A DNA stretch of 64,000 bases from Methylophaga sp. (lineage in GTDB: Bacteria; Pseudomonadota; Gammaproteobacteria; Nitrosococcales; Methylophagaceae). The notes beneath the pieces are model-generated. The model worked only from the letters and a program-made list of their open reading frames with translations, ran no database searches and was not told the origin of the DNA. Where the stretch lies: contig NVWQ02000055.1 of assembly GCA_002733715.2 (NCBI GenBank), positions 62,001-126,000 of the forward strand, in the 5' to 3' direction. The position numbers were made by a program, and so were the translations under genes. Each line of letters opens with the position of its first letter. Positions within the stretch are counted from its first letter, which is position 1. Shown here piece by piece: positions 1 to 9,038 of the stretch.

Positions 1-1262
1 GCTATTTTCCCACCAGCGTTGAGATTAATACTTCCATTCAAACTGCCTCCAGAGACTAGTGTGCTCAGTGGTTTAAGCAATAAATTTCCGTCTTTTAGTG
101 TTGCCACAATTTTTGTTTTTTCTAAAACCAGACTGCTTGTTTTAATTTTTTTAGCATTGATCGTCACATTAGCATTTATAGATTTTAACCCTGACAAAGG
201 TAATGGCTTCGAAGAGAATAAGCTGTCTTTTCTTCCTTTTGCCTTTGCTTTATCTTCGCCTGCGAAATCAACCAGATTAATCATCGATGAGTTCAAATTA
301 GCTGTAATAGCTGGCCGTTTGCCAGAAATATTTACCGTTACATCACCTGAAAGGTCTGTTTTTCCTAATAATAATTTCAGTGCTGTTATTGAATACGTCC
401 CTTTGCTTTCTGTCACTTTTCCAGTCAGGCTCACCGGACCTAGCGGAGGAAGATCGCTTCCTGCTAACTTGGATAGCTTTGATAATGAGTCAGTATTGAA
501 TGCAAGATCTAAATCTAATCCTTTACCCTGCATTGGTTGGGCGACACTTCCTTTCAGCCCGATATTTGCATCACTCACCCTAATTTTAAGATCAAGTGGA
601 TAATTGTCATTTTTAATTAATTTTTTGATATTGCCAATCGTGCCTTTAATTTCAACGGGAATCTCGTTATAAGCCGCTTTCATCATTAAAGAAAGCGGTT
701 CACTCTCGCCCATTGATTTTAACTCAATAGTTTCGATTGAAAGCTTCGTCTCTTGCCCTGAAACACCATTTTTATAATGAATATTTGCATTCTTAATGAA
801 CATTTTATTGATAATAATAGCTGGTAATGATGCTTCTGATTTAGACGTTTTCGATGTATCTTTTTCAGTTTCTTTACTTGCAAAGATCCAGTTAGCCAGA
901 CCTTTTTTATTTGTTTCAAGTAAAATGTCCGGCTCTAACAGTATCAGGCGATTGACTTGGATGTTACCGCTCAATAAAGGTAACAAAGCAACTTCAATTT
1001 CAAATCTATTTAAGATCACCATCTCCGGTTTAGATCCCCAGCCAGCATTGCTAAATGTAACGTCTTCAACCACTAGGGTGGGGATTAATGATAGTCCAAG
1101 CTGTAAATCACTACCGATTTGCAATTCTCTTCCTGTGGCTTGTTCAACAGCATCGGTTAGTTCGGTTTTGTATTGATTTAGATCTAAAGTACTCAACACA
1201 ACAATCAATGTGATCACGGCAACAACAAATAAACCTATAACTATTTTTATGACTTTACCCAT
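1..1262 (-). CDS. AsmA-family protein, 5' part (runs off left edge)
   Basis: The frame is open on the minus strand from an ATG at 1262 to the window edge, about 420 codons, with a strong Shine-Dalgarno (GGGAGG) just upstream. The protein starts with MGKVIKIVIG and a single hydrophobic helix of about 20 residues. It continues with the AsmA N-terminal pattern (QATGRELQIGSDL, then VEDVTFSNAGWG and NRLILLEPDILLET), followed by beta-rich repetitive sequence. AsmA-like proteins are inner-membrane-anchored periplasmic proteins linked to lipid transport and outer-membrane homeostasis. The C-terminus is outside the window, so total length and subfamily (AsmA versus YhjG/TamB-like) cannot be decided. 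It diverges from rarD. Confidence 0.85.
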   Translation of the reverse strand, partial: MGKVIKIVIGLFVVAVITLIVVLSTLDLNQYKTELTDAVEQATGRELQIGSDLQLGLSLIPTLVVEDVTFSNAGWGSKPEMVILNRFEIEVALLPLLSGNIQVNRLILLEPDILLETNKKGLANWIFASKETEKDTSKTSKSEASLPAIIINKMFIKNANIHYKNGVSGQETKLSIETIELKSMGESEPLSLMMKAAYNEIPVEIKGTIGNIKKLIKNDNYPLDLKIRVSDANIGLKGSVAQPMQGKGLDLDLAFNTDSLSKLSKLAGSDLPPLGPVSLTGKVTESKGTYSITALKLLLGKTDLSGDVTVNISGKRPAITANLNSSMINLVDFAGEDKAKAKGRKDSLFSSKPLPLSGLKSINANVTINAKKIKTSSLVLEKTKIVATLKDGNLLLKPLSTLVSGGSLNGSINLNAGGKI

Positions 1263-1394
1263 AATAACTCCCTCCCTTTTAAGCGAAAACTATCAACTTT
1301 ATTGCTTTCTATATTATCCCTATGTTTTATTGAACACCACCTTAAGTTCCCATTTCAAATTATACTGGGAACCCATTAACTTGAATTGAAGCCC

Positions 1395-2288
1395 ATGCAC
1401 CCACAATCAAAAGGACTAATCCTCGCTATTGCCGCTTACACTATTTGGGGGTTTTTCCCTCTTTATTTCAGTTATCTGAATTCAGTATCGCCTGTTGAAG
1501 TATTAGCTCAACGTATTATTTGGTCTTTAGTGGCCACATTATCCATCGGCTTTTTATTTGGTTATCGCAATAAGTTGCTCACCGCCTTGAAAGATACAAA
1601 ACTTATCGGCTGGTTAGGATTGTCTGCATTCTTAATCAGTATAAATTGGTTAGTTTACATTTGGGCAGTAGGGCAACACCGCGTTATTGAAACCAGTCTT
1701 GGTTATTTTATATCGCCTGTTGTGAGTTTAATTCTAGCAAGACTCTTTTTTAAAGAAAGCCTGCATCCACTCCAAGTTTGGGCGGGCATAATTGCCGCAA
1801 CGGCTATTCTCTGGGAGTTTATTAGCATCGGCCAATTACCCTGGGTGAGTATTATTTTGGCCTTTGCCTTTGCTTTGTATGGTGTTGTTCGTAAACATTG
1901 CATCATCGACGGCATTAACGGCATGACGATTGAAACGGTGTGGCTCCTACCTTTTGCGCTGATATGGATTGGCTGGCAAGCTGTAGAGCCTACAAAATCA
2001 CTTATCTTTGGATCCGATCAGGCAATGACTCTTTTATTGGTTGGGGTGGGGTTTCTTTCTGCCCTACCTTTAGTGCTCTTTGCTATGGCAACACGCCGCA
2101 TTGATCTATCTGTGGTGGGATTCATCATGTATATTAACCCTACCATGCAGTTCTTAATTGGGGTGTTTGTGCTCAAAGAATCATACCCACCTGAAAGGTT
2201 AATTACTTTTGCTCTAATTTGGTTAGCATTGTTACTATTTACTACCGGATTAATTAAGTTACGTAGAAAAACAATAATATTGCCCTAA
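1395..2288 (+). CDS. rarD: EamA/RhaT-family permease RarD
   Basis: About 298 residues with around ten hydrophobic segments, the usual size and topology of RarD-type drug/metabolite transporters. The N-terminus GLILAIAAYTIWGFFPLYF and the stretch LAQRIIWSL are typical of RarD, whose E. coli member is chloramphenicol-sensitivity-linked and has no firmly established substrate. I prefer the ATG at 1395 because it places the first helix at the family's usual distance from the start. A TTG nine bases earlier (1386) is possible. The gene stands alone, diverging from the AsmA-like gene, and is followed directly by a palindromic repeat element. Confidence 0.88.
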   Translation: MHPQSKGLILAIAAYTIWGFFPLYFSYLNSVSPVEVLAQRIIWSLVATLSIGFLFGYRNKLLTALKDTKLIGWLGLSAFLISINWLVYIWAVGQHRVIETSLGYFISPVVSLILARLFFKESLHPLQVWAGIIAATAILWEFISIGQLPWVSIILAFAFALYGVVRKHCIIDGINGMTIETVWLLPFALIWIGWQAVEPTKSLIFGSDQAMTLLLVGVGFLSALPLVLFAMATRRIDLSVVGFIMYINPTMQFLIGVFVLKESYPPERLITFALIWLALLLFTTGLIKLRRKTIILP

Positions 2289-2296
2289 GCATCACG

Positions 2297-2464
2297 GTCT
2301 ATGCCCGTGTTACTTGGCAATGCGGGTTTCAGGGCTAAGATAGGAAGCTAGGGCAAGGCGCAATGTGAAGGCAATGACTAGTCCTTGTCAAGCATTGTAA
2401 CGTAGAACTAGGTTTCTAGCCTTAGTTCTGAATTCTGCATTGCCAGGTGGCACGGGTATAGCAT
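2297..2464. repeat. Palindromic repeat A (GGCAATGACTAGTCC core)
   Basis: An approximately 168-base element with imperfect inverted ends, CTATGCCCGTG..TTGGCAATGC at the left and GCATTGCCAGGTGGCACGGG at the right. Inside is a second pair of arms (2331-2350 with 2408-2430) and a central core, 2355-2404, containing GGCAATGACTAGTCCTTGTC. The same core recurs at 7913-7961, where the arms differ in sequence yet still pair. It fills the gap between rarD and the following cluster and contains no gene. Confidence 0.8.
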
Positions 2465-2497
2465 GGAACCTTACCGTGTTAATCCTGTCCTAAAGCT

Positions 2498-3190
2498 ATG
2501 ATTAGTATTAAAAAGTATGAAAGACTAAAGCCATCATATATCATTACTCAAAACTTACATTTGAAAACGGATAGGATAAACAATATCAAATACACTCACC
2601 TCTTTAATAAAAATATTTTCCTGCTTATTATGCTCATTGGAGTTATTTCCCAAACTTCGGCTGAAGAAGCATTAGGAGCAAGTATTGATTGTTCTACTGT
2701 TGGCATTAATTACACTGATAACCCAGAATGGACTCATAGTGAGCGGCTTGAAGCTATGGACAACGCTTTTTTTGAGTCTGTAAATCGTTTTGAATTGTGC
2801 AATTTATCGAATCAATCTAGTGCCTCGGCTGCAGCATCAAGCGGAGGTGATGGCGGGGCAACCGAATCATCCGGCTCTGAAAGCGACGCTAGCTTGAGTT
2901 CTACCGCAAGCTCAGATATGACGGGCACCGAAGAGGCCGCGTCAATATCGCCTCCACCGGACGTTTCTGAAAATTCAGAAATACCTGAGAATGCTGATAA
3001 CACATCTGTTACAGTTAATGGCGGCGGCGTTGTGAATGGCAGTGTACCTGAAGATATTCCTGCCGCTGATAACGATGATGTCATCGCAGCTCAAATCCGC
3101 CTTGCGGCTGAAATTGAGCAAGATCCTATTAAAAAAGAAAAACTTTGGAACGAGTATCGTAAATACAAAGGACTGCCTGTTGATGAATAA
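2498..3190 (+). CDS. Secreted acidic Ser/Ala-rich protein of unknown function
   Basis: First gene of the 2.5-11 kb cluster. As drawn it has 230 residues. A hydrophobic stretch near residues 41-55 (IFLLIMLIGVISQTSA) looks like a signal peptide with cleavage before EEALGAS. That suggests the real start is later, for example the TTG at 2561. The mature part has two cysteines about 39 residues apart and a long Ser/Gly/Ala/Asp-rich low-complexity segment (about 106-190). It ends in a charged, probably helical tail (QIRLAAEIEQDPIKKEKLWN). No family is recognised. Its stop overlaps the start of the next gene (ATGAATAA), which points to translational coupling. Confidence 0.65.
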   Translation: MISIKKYERLKPSYIITQNLHLKTDRINNIKYTHLFNKNIFLLIMLIGVISQTSAEEALGASIDCSTVGINYTDNPEWTHSERLEAMDNAFFESVNRFELCNLSNQSSASAAASSGGDGGATESSGSESDASLSSTASSDMTGTEEAASISPPPDVSENSEIPENADNTSVTVNGGGVVNGSVPEDIPAADNDDVIAAQIRLAAEIEQDPIKKEKLWNEYRKYKGLPVDE

Positions 3191-4409
3191 TAAATACTAT
3201 ACGGCAAAAAAGATTATTGCTTACACACTTATCTTTTCACATTTCCTTGTAGGCTGTGCAACAACTGGGGGTACAAGTAAGGTAGGGCCGAGATCGTCAT
3301 CCTCCTACCAAGAGAAAGCTGCCGAAGTCGAAACCGCCTCTGCAGCACCTAAGCTTGATGTCATTATTCCGGTCTTTGATCCTGGTTTATCTGAAAGTGA
3401 AGAAAATTACGAAAAAGAAGGAATATGGCCTGAATTACGTCGTGCCGAAGCCAATCGGTTTGCCTTTAAACTAAAGCAAGCACTTGATAATAGTAATGAG
3501 TTTGGTGCTGTACGTGTCACCCCAGATGAAACGGCATCGGGCGATTTATATGTGCTCGGTAAAATTATAGAATCAGATGGTCAAGATGTTAAATTGAAGC
3601 TAAATGTTGTTGATATCAGTGGTAAAGAATGGGTCAACAGCACGCTTAGCCATGAGGTAACAGAAGCCTTTTATAGAAATAGTAGAAACCAAGGAAAGGA
3701 TCCTTATGATCCGATTTTTGAAGAAGCCGCTAATAAGATTATTGAGGCTTTAAAAAAACGTAGTACTTCAGAATTAGATGATTTGAAATATATTGCCGAT
3801 CTACAGTTTGGTGCAAGCTTTAATGATGCCGCTTTTATGGAATATATGAACACCGAAAGGAACCACATCAAACTCATCAGCAAGCCAAGCGATGACGACC
3901 CTCTATTTCAACGTGTAAAGGCAATTCGTGTCCGCGAACAATTATTTGTAGATAATTTACAACAAAATTACGTTTCCTTTTCTCAAAATATGGATAACAG
4001 TTACTTGGCATGGCAAGAAGCTAGTTTTACTGAAAAAAAATTGCGTAAAGAAGCCCAGACTGAAGGCATCCTAAAAACATTAGGAGGAATAGCACTTATT
4101 GCACTGGCGATAGCGGCTGGAAGTGACAATGATTCAAGTGTTGCTGTTGAAACTGCTGCTGTTGTAGGAGGCATAGGTGGCGCGCTGTTGATTGCCGATG
4201 GCTTTAAATCTAGGAAAGAAGCTAAATTTCATAAAGAAGCTATTAATGAACTTGGTGAATCCATCAACCTTGATATGCAACCTCAAGTTATTTCCTTTGA
4301 AGCTGAAACGGTTGAGTTAACGGGTAACATTCAAAACCAATTTAAACAGTGGCGAGCATTTTTACAGCGCATTTATGAGCAGGAATCCACGCCTAATACG
4401 GAGCTATAA
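3183..4409 (+). CDS. Putative outer-membrane lipoprotein of envelope cluster
   Basis: A longer open frame begins at 3036, but the ATG at 3183 overlaps the upstream stop and directly yields a lipoprotein signal peptide with lipobox FLVGC (Cys25), so 3183 is preferred (408 residues). Lys/Asp are absent at +2 (Ala follows Cys), which favours outer-membrane sorting. Residues about 60-160 form an alpha/beta region resembling bacterial auxiliary lipoproteins that oligomerise (LDVIIPVFDPG, GDLYVLGKIIESDG), but I cannot name a family. A Gly/Ala-rich hydrophobic stretch (LKTLGGIALIALAIAAGS and GGIGGALLIADG) lies near residues 300-345 and may insert in or contact a membrane. It probably supplies the outer-membrane end of the complex encoded around it (inference). 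Confidence 0.7.
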   Translation: MNNKYYTAKKIIAYTLIFSHFLVGCATTGGTSKVGPRSSSSYQEKAAEVETASAAPKLDVIIPVFDPGLSESEENYEKEGIWPELRRAEANRFAFKLKQALDNSNEFGAVRVTPDETASGDLYVLGKIIESDGQDVKLKLNVVDISGKEWVNSTLSHEVTEAFYRNSRNQGKDPYDPIFEEAANKIIEALKKRSTSELDDLKYIADLQFGASFNDAAFMEYMNTERNHIKLISKPSDDDPLFQRVKAIRVREQLFVDNLQQNYVSFSQNMDNSYLAWQEASFTEKKLRKEAQTEGILKTLGGIALIALAIAAGSDNDSSVAVETAAVVGGIGGALLIADGFKSRKEAKFHKEAINELGESINLDMQPQVISFEAETVELTGNIQNQFKQWRAFLQRIYEQESTPNTEL

Positions 4410-4415
4410 CGCACT

Positions 4416-5870
4416 GTGGGACTTGAAGAACAAATTACAGCGGCCAAAGTAAAAAAGCATAAGCAGCTTATAAAAGTTGTTCTTGGCTTTATTGGCATCT
4501 CGCTACTCTGTGCTTTGATTGTTTTGTATGTTTCTTTTGCCCCATTGAAAGATGATGAAGCAGAACTTATCGCCTCTAATAGTGATACTGAAATAGCACA
4601 AAAAAGTACCTCTATTAATCCAGCACCTGCAATCCCTGATGAACAACTGCGCCAAACCTACATCCGTGCATTGAGTAACTATGAAAACACGCTTAAACCT
4701 GAACTTAATAAAATTGGCTTAACGAAGTGGGATGAGGCGCGAACTCAGCGTCTCGCTAGTTTAGAAGATGCGTCACTCTCAAAATTTAGTGCTACCGATT
4801 ATGCTGGGGCAATAAGCTCGATGGAAGAGCTAACGCATCTAGCCCAAACAATGATTACAGATAGTCAGCAAGAATTTGAACAGGCATTATCTAAAGCACA
4901 AAATGCCTATGATGCAGATCAGTATAACGATGCACGTTTTCAAATCGCAACAGCATTGATGCTCGACAACACCTCTATTGAGGCCGAAACCTTATCAAAT
5001 AAAATAGAACAACTACCTGAAATTTTAGCCCTCCTTGAACAAATAAATACCGCTAGGGTTGAAAATAAACCCAATAAAGAATTAGCACTTATCAAAGAGC
5101 TCCTTAAGCTCGCCCCAGAACGAGAATCTGCCGTTAAACGGAAGCAAATATTGATAAGCCGTATTAATAATAAAAATTTCAAGTCATATATTGCTCAATC
5201 GTTTCAAGCTATAGAACAAAGTAACGCCGGAAAGGCTAAGCAAAAAATTAGTGCCGCAAAAAAGATATTTCCTAATCGTCAAGAAATTAAGGATGTTGAA
5301 CTGGCATTGCAACAACTTGAGAAAAAGCAACGTCTTGCAACGCATCAACAAAAGGCACAAATTGCGATGGCTGCTGATGATTGGATAACCGCCAAGCAGC
5401 AACTACAGTTAGCATTAAAAGAGCAGGTTGACAATAAAGCCATGCAAGCATCATTAGCTAAAGCCACCACAATTATCGCTTTGAACAATGAGTTTGAGCA
5501 ACAAATTAAAAAACCTTATCGTTTATCAAATAAACAACTCGCATCAAGGATGCAGGCAAAAATAAATACTGCCTCTACATTAGGCAGTGTTAGTCCATCA
5601 CTTGATGAAAAAACAAAGCAGCTCTCTCAGCTTATAGAGCGTATGAATACAAAAATTGCGGTGGAGATTATTTCTGATAATCAGACCAATATTTTAGTGC
5701 GCGGCGTTGGTGTTGTAGGTCAAACATCGTTAAAAACAATTCAATTAACACCCGGGAACTATACCTTTGAGGGCAAACGAAAAGGCTATAAATCTAAATT
5801 AATTAATGTGCTCATTCCTTATGATAAACCAACTTTTAGCTTAAGCATCTACTGTGACGAACCCATTTAA
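4416..5870 (+). CDS. Membrane-anchored coiled-coil/TPR-like protein with C-terminal PEGA-like domain
   Basis: 484 residues from a GTG start seven bases after the upstream stop. A short cytoplasmic Lys-rich N-terminus is followed by one transmembrane helix (about 20-43, VVLGFIGISLLCALIVLYVS). A long, mostly helical periplasmic region (about 70-400) follows, with repeated Gln/Ala/Lys-rich helices of TPR or coiled-coil character. The last roughly 75 residues (IISDNQTNILVRGVGVVG..LTPGNYTFEGKRKGYKSK) match the PEGA pattern of small beta domains in surface or periplasmic proteins. It overlaps the next gene by 17 bases, so the two are probably made together. Function is unknown. Confidence 0.7.
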   Translation: MGLEEQITAAKVKKHKQLIKVVLGFIGISLLCALIVLYVSFAPLKDDEAELIASNSDTEIAQKSTSINPAPAIPDEQLRQTYIRALSNYENTLKPELNKIGLTKWDEARTQRLASLEDASLSKFSATDYAGAISSMEELTHLAQTMITDSQQEFEQALSKAQNAYDADQYNDARFQIATALMLDNTSIEAETLSNKIEQLPEILALLEQINTARVENKPNKELALIKELLKLAPERESAVKRKQILISRINNKNFKSYIAQSFQAIEQSNAGKAKQKISAAKKIFPNRQEIKDVELALQQLEKKQRLATHQQKAQIAMAADDWITAKQQLQLALKEQVDNKAMQASLAKATTIIALNNEFEQQIKKPYRLSNKQLASRMQAKINTASTLGSVSPSLDEKTKQLSQLIERMNTKIAVEIISDNQTNILVRGVGVVGQTSLKTIQLTPGNYTFEGKRKGYKSKLINVLIPYDKPTFSLSIYCDEPI

Positions 5871-7926
5871 TCAACAGCTCCTCGCAGCAAAAAAGAAACA
5901 GCATCTGCTTTATATTGCCATGCTTGCATTGTTTTTTATCGGTGCTTTTATTGTTTTAGCTGTTATTCTCGCATCGCGTGGCACCCGAATAGAAATACAT
6001 CCTGATGATGCTGCAGTCTCCTCTTCTGTTCGCTTACATAAGGGTGTTGCCGTCATTGTTGGTGAAACACTTTACTCAATTTCAAAACGTCCCGCTATCA
6101 CGGTATCAGCTGAAGGCTTTCGACCGATAACGCAAACATTAAATAGTAACGATTTTGGCAAAGTCATCTCTGTCACCTTAGTGCCTCTGCCAGCCAAAAT
6201 AAAACTCCGCACAAATATTGATAATGACAAGATCAGTTGGCTTATTAATGGGGAAGTACTTGCTATTTCAGAAAAATTTGAACATGAATTGCCCGCAGGG
6301 AATTACCAGCTCACGATTACTCATCCCCATTATCATGATGCTTCCACAGCTATGTCATTGTCTCGAAATGAGGTATTTGAGGATGTTATTCCGCTCCGGC
6401 CTATTGATGGTAGTTTGGCCATAAAAACGACACCTAAAGCTCATGTTTCAATTAACACTGTGGATAAGGGCTTGTCACCGCTGAGCTTATCATTACATGG
6501 TGGGGTTCATAATGTCGCCATCACGCTTAATGGCTATGAGCCTATCAATGACACTATTGAAGTAAGCCGTTCAGAACCCAATGTTAATCGAGATTACAGG
6601 CTGGAATTAAAGAAGGCATCGGTCATTGTGTCTTTAAAGCCTAGCGGCGGCAAGCTAACCTTAGACAATATTGCTGTTAATAACGCTCATAAACTTGCCG
6701 TTGCAGCCGGTATTAAGCACAGAATTACGTATTCCAAAGCAGGTTACTTCTCAGAAAGTAAAACATTCAATATTGCTGCTGCTGATGTATTGCAATTAAG
6801 CTTTTCCTTGAAAAAAGAAATGGGAATGGTTGAAATTGAATCATCGCCAGCAGCAGAGGTTGTGCTGAATGGCAAACTGGTGGGCACAACCCCGTTACAG
6901 CTCTCTCTAAATGCTGTTAAACAAAAAATCACATTGAAGAAAAAAGGCTTTCGTAGTATTACTAAAGTTGTGATGCCAAGCGCCGCCAATGCCAAAAAAA
7001 TCAATGTGATATTAGTCAATGAGAAAATAGCTCAGCTTAAAGAGGCGCCTAATAGATATACGCATAAAGCAGGTGGAAAATTAAAGTTATTTAGACCCAA
7101 TGATACATTCACAATGGGGGCAAAACGCAGTGAACTTGGCCAGCGGGCAAATGAAATTATTAAAAAAACCAGACTAACCAAAGCCTTTTATGCCGGCATT
7201 TATGAGGTTACCAATGAAGAGTACCGCCAATATAACCACAATACACAGGGGCCGCCTAAAAACCCCGTCACCTCGATATCATGGATTGATGCCGCAAAAT
7301 TTTGTAACTGGCTCAGCCAGCAAGAAGGCTTGTCACTCGTTTACCGCATTAACAATAATCATCTCGAGGGGATCAATACCAATGCCAACGGCTACCGCTT
7401 ATTAACTGAAGCTGAATGGGAATGGTTGGCCAGAAAATCAGGAAAAGCTACTCAAACCTTATTTGTCTGGGGCAATGAACGTGTTATACCCAAAAATGCT
7501 GTTAATATCGCTGATGAGTCAGCTAACGGAAAAGTAAAGGTGTTTGTGTCAAAATATAATGACGGTTTTTCCGAAATTGCACCTGTTGGAAGTTTTTCAC
7601 AAGAAAAATCGGGACTTTATGATCAAGGTGGCAATGTGAGTGAATGGACCCACGATAGCTACTCGATAGTACTCGCCAAATCAGGTAAAGTGTTGCAAGA
7701 CCCTTTTGATTTGACAGTGGGTAATTCACATGTAGTTAAAGGGGCAAACTGGCGCTCTGGCTCCGCCACTGAACTCAGGCCCTCTTTCAGAGAAGGTTTA
7801 TCTAATCCACGTGACGATCTTGGTTTTAGAATTGGTCGATATGTTTATGGAGGGAATTATACCCGTAATCATTCAATCGGCAGGTTTCAGAGTTTAGCAC
7901 AAGTGTCAGAGCGAGGCGCAATGTGA
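5854..7926 (+). CDS. Membrane-anchored PEGA-repeat protein with catalytically dead FGE/SUMF1-like domain
   Basis: 690 residues from a GTG. There is one transmembrane helix (about 19-43), then several PEGA-like beta domains (for example SSPAAEVVLNGKLVGTTPLQ around 329-350). A formylglycine-generating-enzyme-like domain spans about 410-665, with the landmarks YAGIYEVTNEEYRQY, TSISWIDAAKFCNWLS, NGYRLLTEAEWEWLARKS, GNVSEWTHDSY and GFRIGRY. True FGEs carry a cysteine pair in the final segment. Here that segment (VVKGANWRSGSATELRPSFR) has none, so the domain is probably a binding or structural module. The last roughly 24 residues and the stop lie inside repeat element B (7857-8125), so the natural C-terminus may have been altered. 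Confidence 0.8.
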   Translation: MTNPFNQQLLAAKKKQHLLYIAMLALFFIGAFIVLAVILASRGTRIEIHPDDAAVSSSVRLHKGVAVIVGETLYSISKRPAITVSAEGFRPITQTLNSNDFGKVISVTLVPLPAKIKLRTNIDNDKISWLINGEVLAISEKFEHELPAGNYQLTITHPHYHDASTAMSLSRNEVFEDVIPLRPIDGSLAIKTTPKAHVSINTVDKGLSPLSLSLHGGVHNVAITLNGYEPINDTIEVSRSEPNVNRDYRLELKKASVIVSLKPSGGKLTLDNIAVNNAHKLAVAAGIKHRITYSKAGYFSESKTFNIAAADVLQLSFSLKKEMGMVEIESSPAAEVVLNGKLVGTTPLQLSLNAVKQKITLKKKGFRSITKVVMPSAANAKKINVILVNEKIAQLKEAPNRYTHKAGGKLKLFRPNDTFTMGAKRSELGQRANEIIKKTRLTKAFYAGIYEVTNEEYRQYNHNTQGPPKNPVTSISWIDAAKFCNWLSQQEGLSLVYRINNNHLEGINTNANGYRLLTEAEWEWLARKSGKATQTLFVWGNERVIPKNAVNIADESANGKVKVFVSKYNDGFSEIAPVGSFSQEKSGLYDQGGNVSEWTHDSYSIVLAKSGKVLQDPFDLTVGNSHVVKGANWRSGSATELRPSFREGLSNPRDDLGFRIGRYVYGGNYTRNHSIGRFQSLAQVSERGAM

Positions 7927-8125
7927 AGGCAATGACTAGTCCTTGTCAAACATTACAACGAAGCGCTGGCACTTGTGCTAACCTCCCAGAGGGCAAGAGA
8001 ATAAGCCACACTCTTCGTCGTTATAAAGTCTTAAATTAGAATAACTAATTCGACGACTTTATGCCTTGAATAGTATGGCTTCTTCTCTTGCTGAATTCTA
8101 CCGATTGAATGATTACGGGTATAAA
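7857..8125. repeat. Palindromic repeat B with 24-base perfect inverted ends
   Basis: Perfect inverted ends of 24 bases beginning TTATACCCGTAATCATTCAA (left) and ending TTGAATGATTACGGGTATAA (right) enclose about 220 bases. Inner arms GTTTAGCACAAGTGTC and GGCACTTGTGCTAAC pair around the core 7913-7961, which is almost identical to the core of repeat A. A further small hairpin (TAAAGTC...GACTTTA) lies at 8023-8062. The left third is also the 3' end of the PEGA/FGE-like gene, and the right end stops one base before the next start codon. Confidence 0.85.
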
Positions 8126-8126
8126 T

Positions 8127-8264
8127 ATGGGCTTTAAGAAGAAAATAATTACCGCACTCTCTATTTTGTTGGTTTTGCTGACATCGGTATTAGTTCACAA
8201 AGTGTATGCAGCTAAAGCCACAATCAGTCTTAATTCACCTGTTTCTTTCCCGGTCGACATATAA
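8127..8264 (+). CDS. Small exported protein, 45 residues
   Basis: ATG at 8127, TAA at 8262-8264. The first residues (MGFKKKIITALSILLVLLTS) are three lysines followed by a hydrophobic helix. A cleavage-like VYAAKA follows near residues 26-31 and a short tail ends in FPVDI. It looks like a small secreted or membrane peptide. It sits 11 bases before the MotA/TolQ-like gene in the same direction, so it is probably part of the cluster. The start codon directly follows the end of repeat B, so the original upstream region may have been lost. No family is recognised. Confidence 0.5.
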   Translation: MGFKKKIITALSILLVLLTSVLVHKVYAAKATISLNSPVSFPVDI

Positions 8265-8275
8265 GGTTTACCAAC

Positions 8276-9028
8276 ATGATTAAAAGTTTTATCGCACTCA
8301 TTATCTCCATCATTTTCGTGCATCTGATTTATATAGGTTATGTTCGTCCCGAAGCCAATGAGTTGATTGCGCTGGCTCAATCACAAGGGCTGTCGTCCCC
8401 TAGAGACGTGGTCGTTATATTAAAAGATTATGAACAAGAAATTTGCTTTATTTTAATGCTCTGGGGCTGCTTTTTAATCGCAACTAATTATCGCGAAATA
8501 TTAAAGACAAAATACTTGTTTTCCGTTGACTTGATTGAAGATGCTGACAGTGATGACAATAGCTTTAATGTAAATAATATTATCGAAAGGCTCGACAAGC
8601 AAATACCAAAGGATTGTTTATCATCACCACTAGTTCAGACACTGCGATCATCACTGTGGCGATATGGAGCAACAAAAAATGTACAAAATTTATCTGATGC
8701 TATCGATAGTAACTTAGATTCACTTGCTGTAAGACAAGACTCTGAGAACACCATGATTCGCTATCTGATATGGGCGATTCCATCTATTGGTTTTATCGGA
8801 ACTGTTCGTGGTATAGGTCAAGCATTATCTCAGGCCGATCAGGCTTTGGCGGGCGATATTGCGGGCATGACAGATAGCCTTGGCATTGCATTCAACTCCA
8901 CACTGGTCGCCTTACTTATTAGTATTTTTTTGATGTTCCTTTTTCACCAATTACAACGTCTACAAGATAGTCAGATCCTCGATACTCAAGCTTATTGCGA
9001 AAAGTATTTACTCAGCCGAATAAAATAA
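8276..9028 (+). CDS. MotA/TolQ/ExbB-family proton-channel protein
   Basis: 250 residues. An N-terminal helix (about 4-22) is followed by a second (about 54-68), a cytoplasmic region (about 75-155), then the family hallmark. The hallmark is helix 3 with IPSIGFIGTVRGIGQALSQAD and helix 4 after GMTDSLGIAFNSTLVALLIS. In ExbB/TolQ/MotA these helices form the pentameric channel that uses the proton or sodium gradient to move a partner carrying a membrane aspartate. The two genes immediately downstream encode candidates for that partner. Such a channel protein next to VWA proteins rather than a TonB/ExbD or flagellar set is unusual. Confidence 0.88.
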   Translation: MIKSFIALIISIIFVHLIYIGYVRPEANELIALAQSQGLSSPRDVVVILKDYEQEICFILMLWGCFLIATNYREILKTKYLFSVDLIEDADSDDNSFNVNNIIERLDKQIPKDCLSSPLVQTLRSSLWRYGATKNVQNLSDAIDSNLDSLAVRQDSENTMIRYLIWAIPSIGFIGTVRGIGQALSQADQALAGDIAGMTDSLGIAFNSTLVALLISIFLMFLFHQLQRLQDSQILDTQAYCEKYLLSRIK

Positions 9029-9038
9029 GCCTTCCAGT

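Noticed and set aside
19..1176. Plus-strand open frames at 19-603 and 796-1176
   Set aside because: They lie antisense to a continuous minus-strand AsmA-like frame with a signal helix and strong ribosome site, and resemble no protein.
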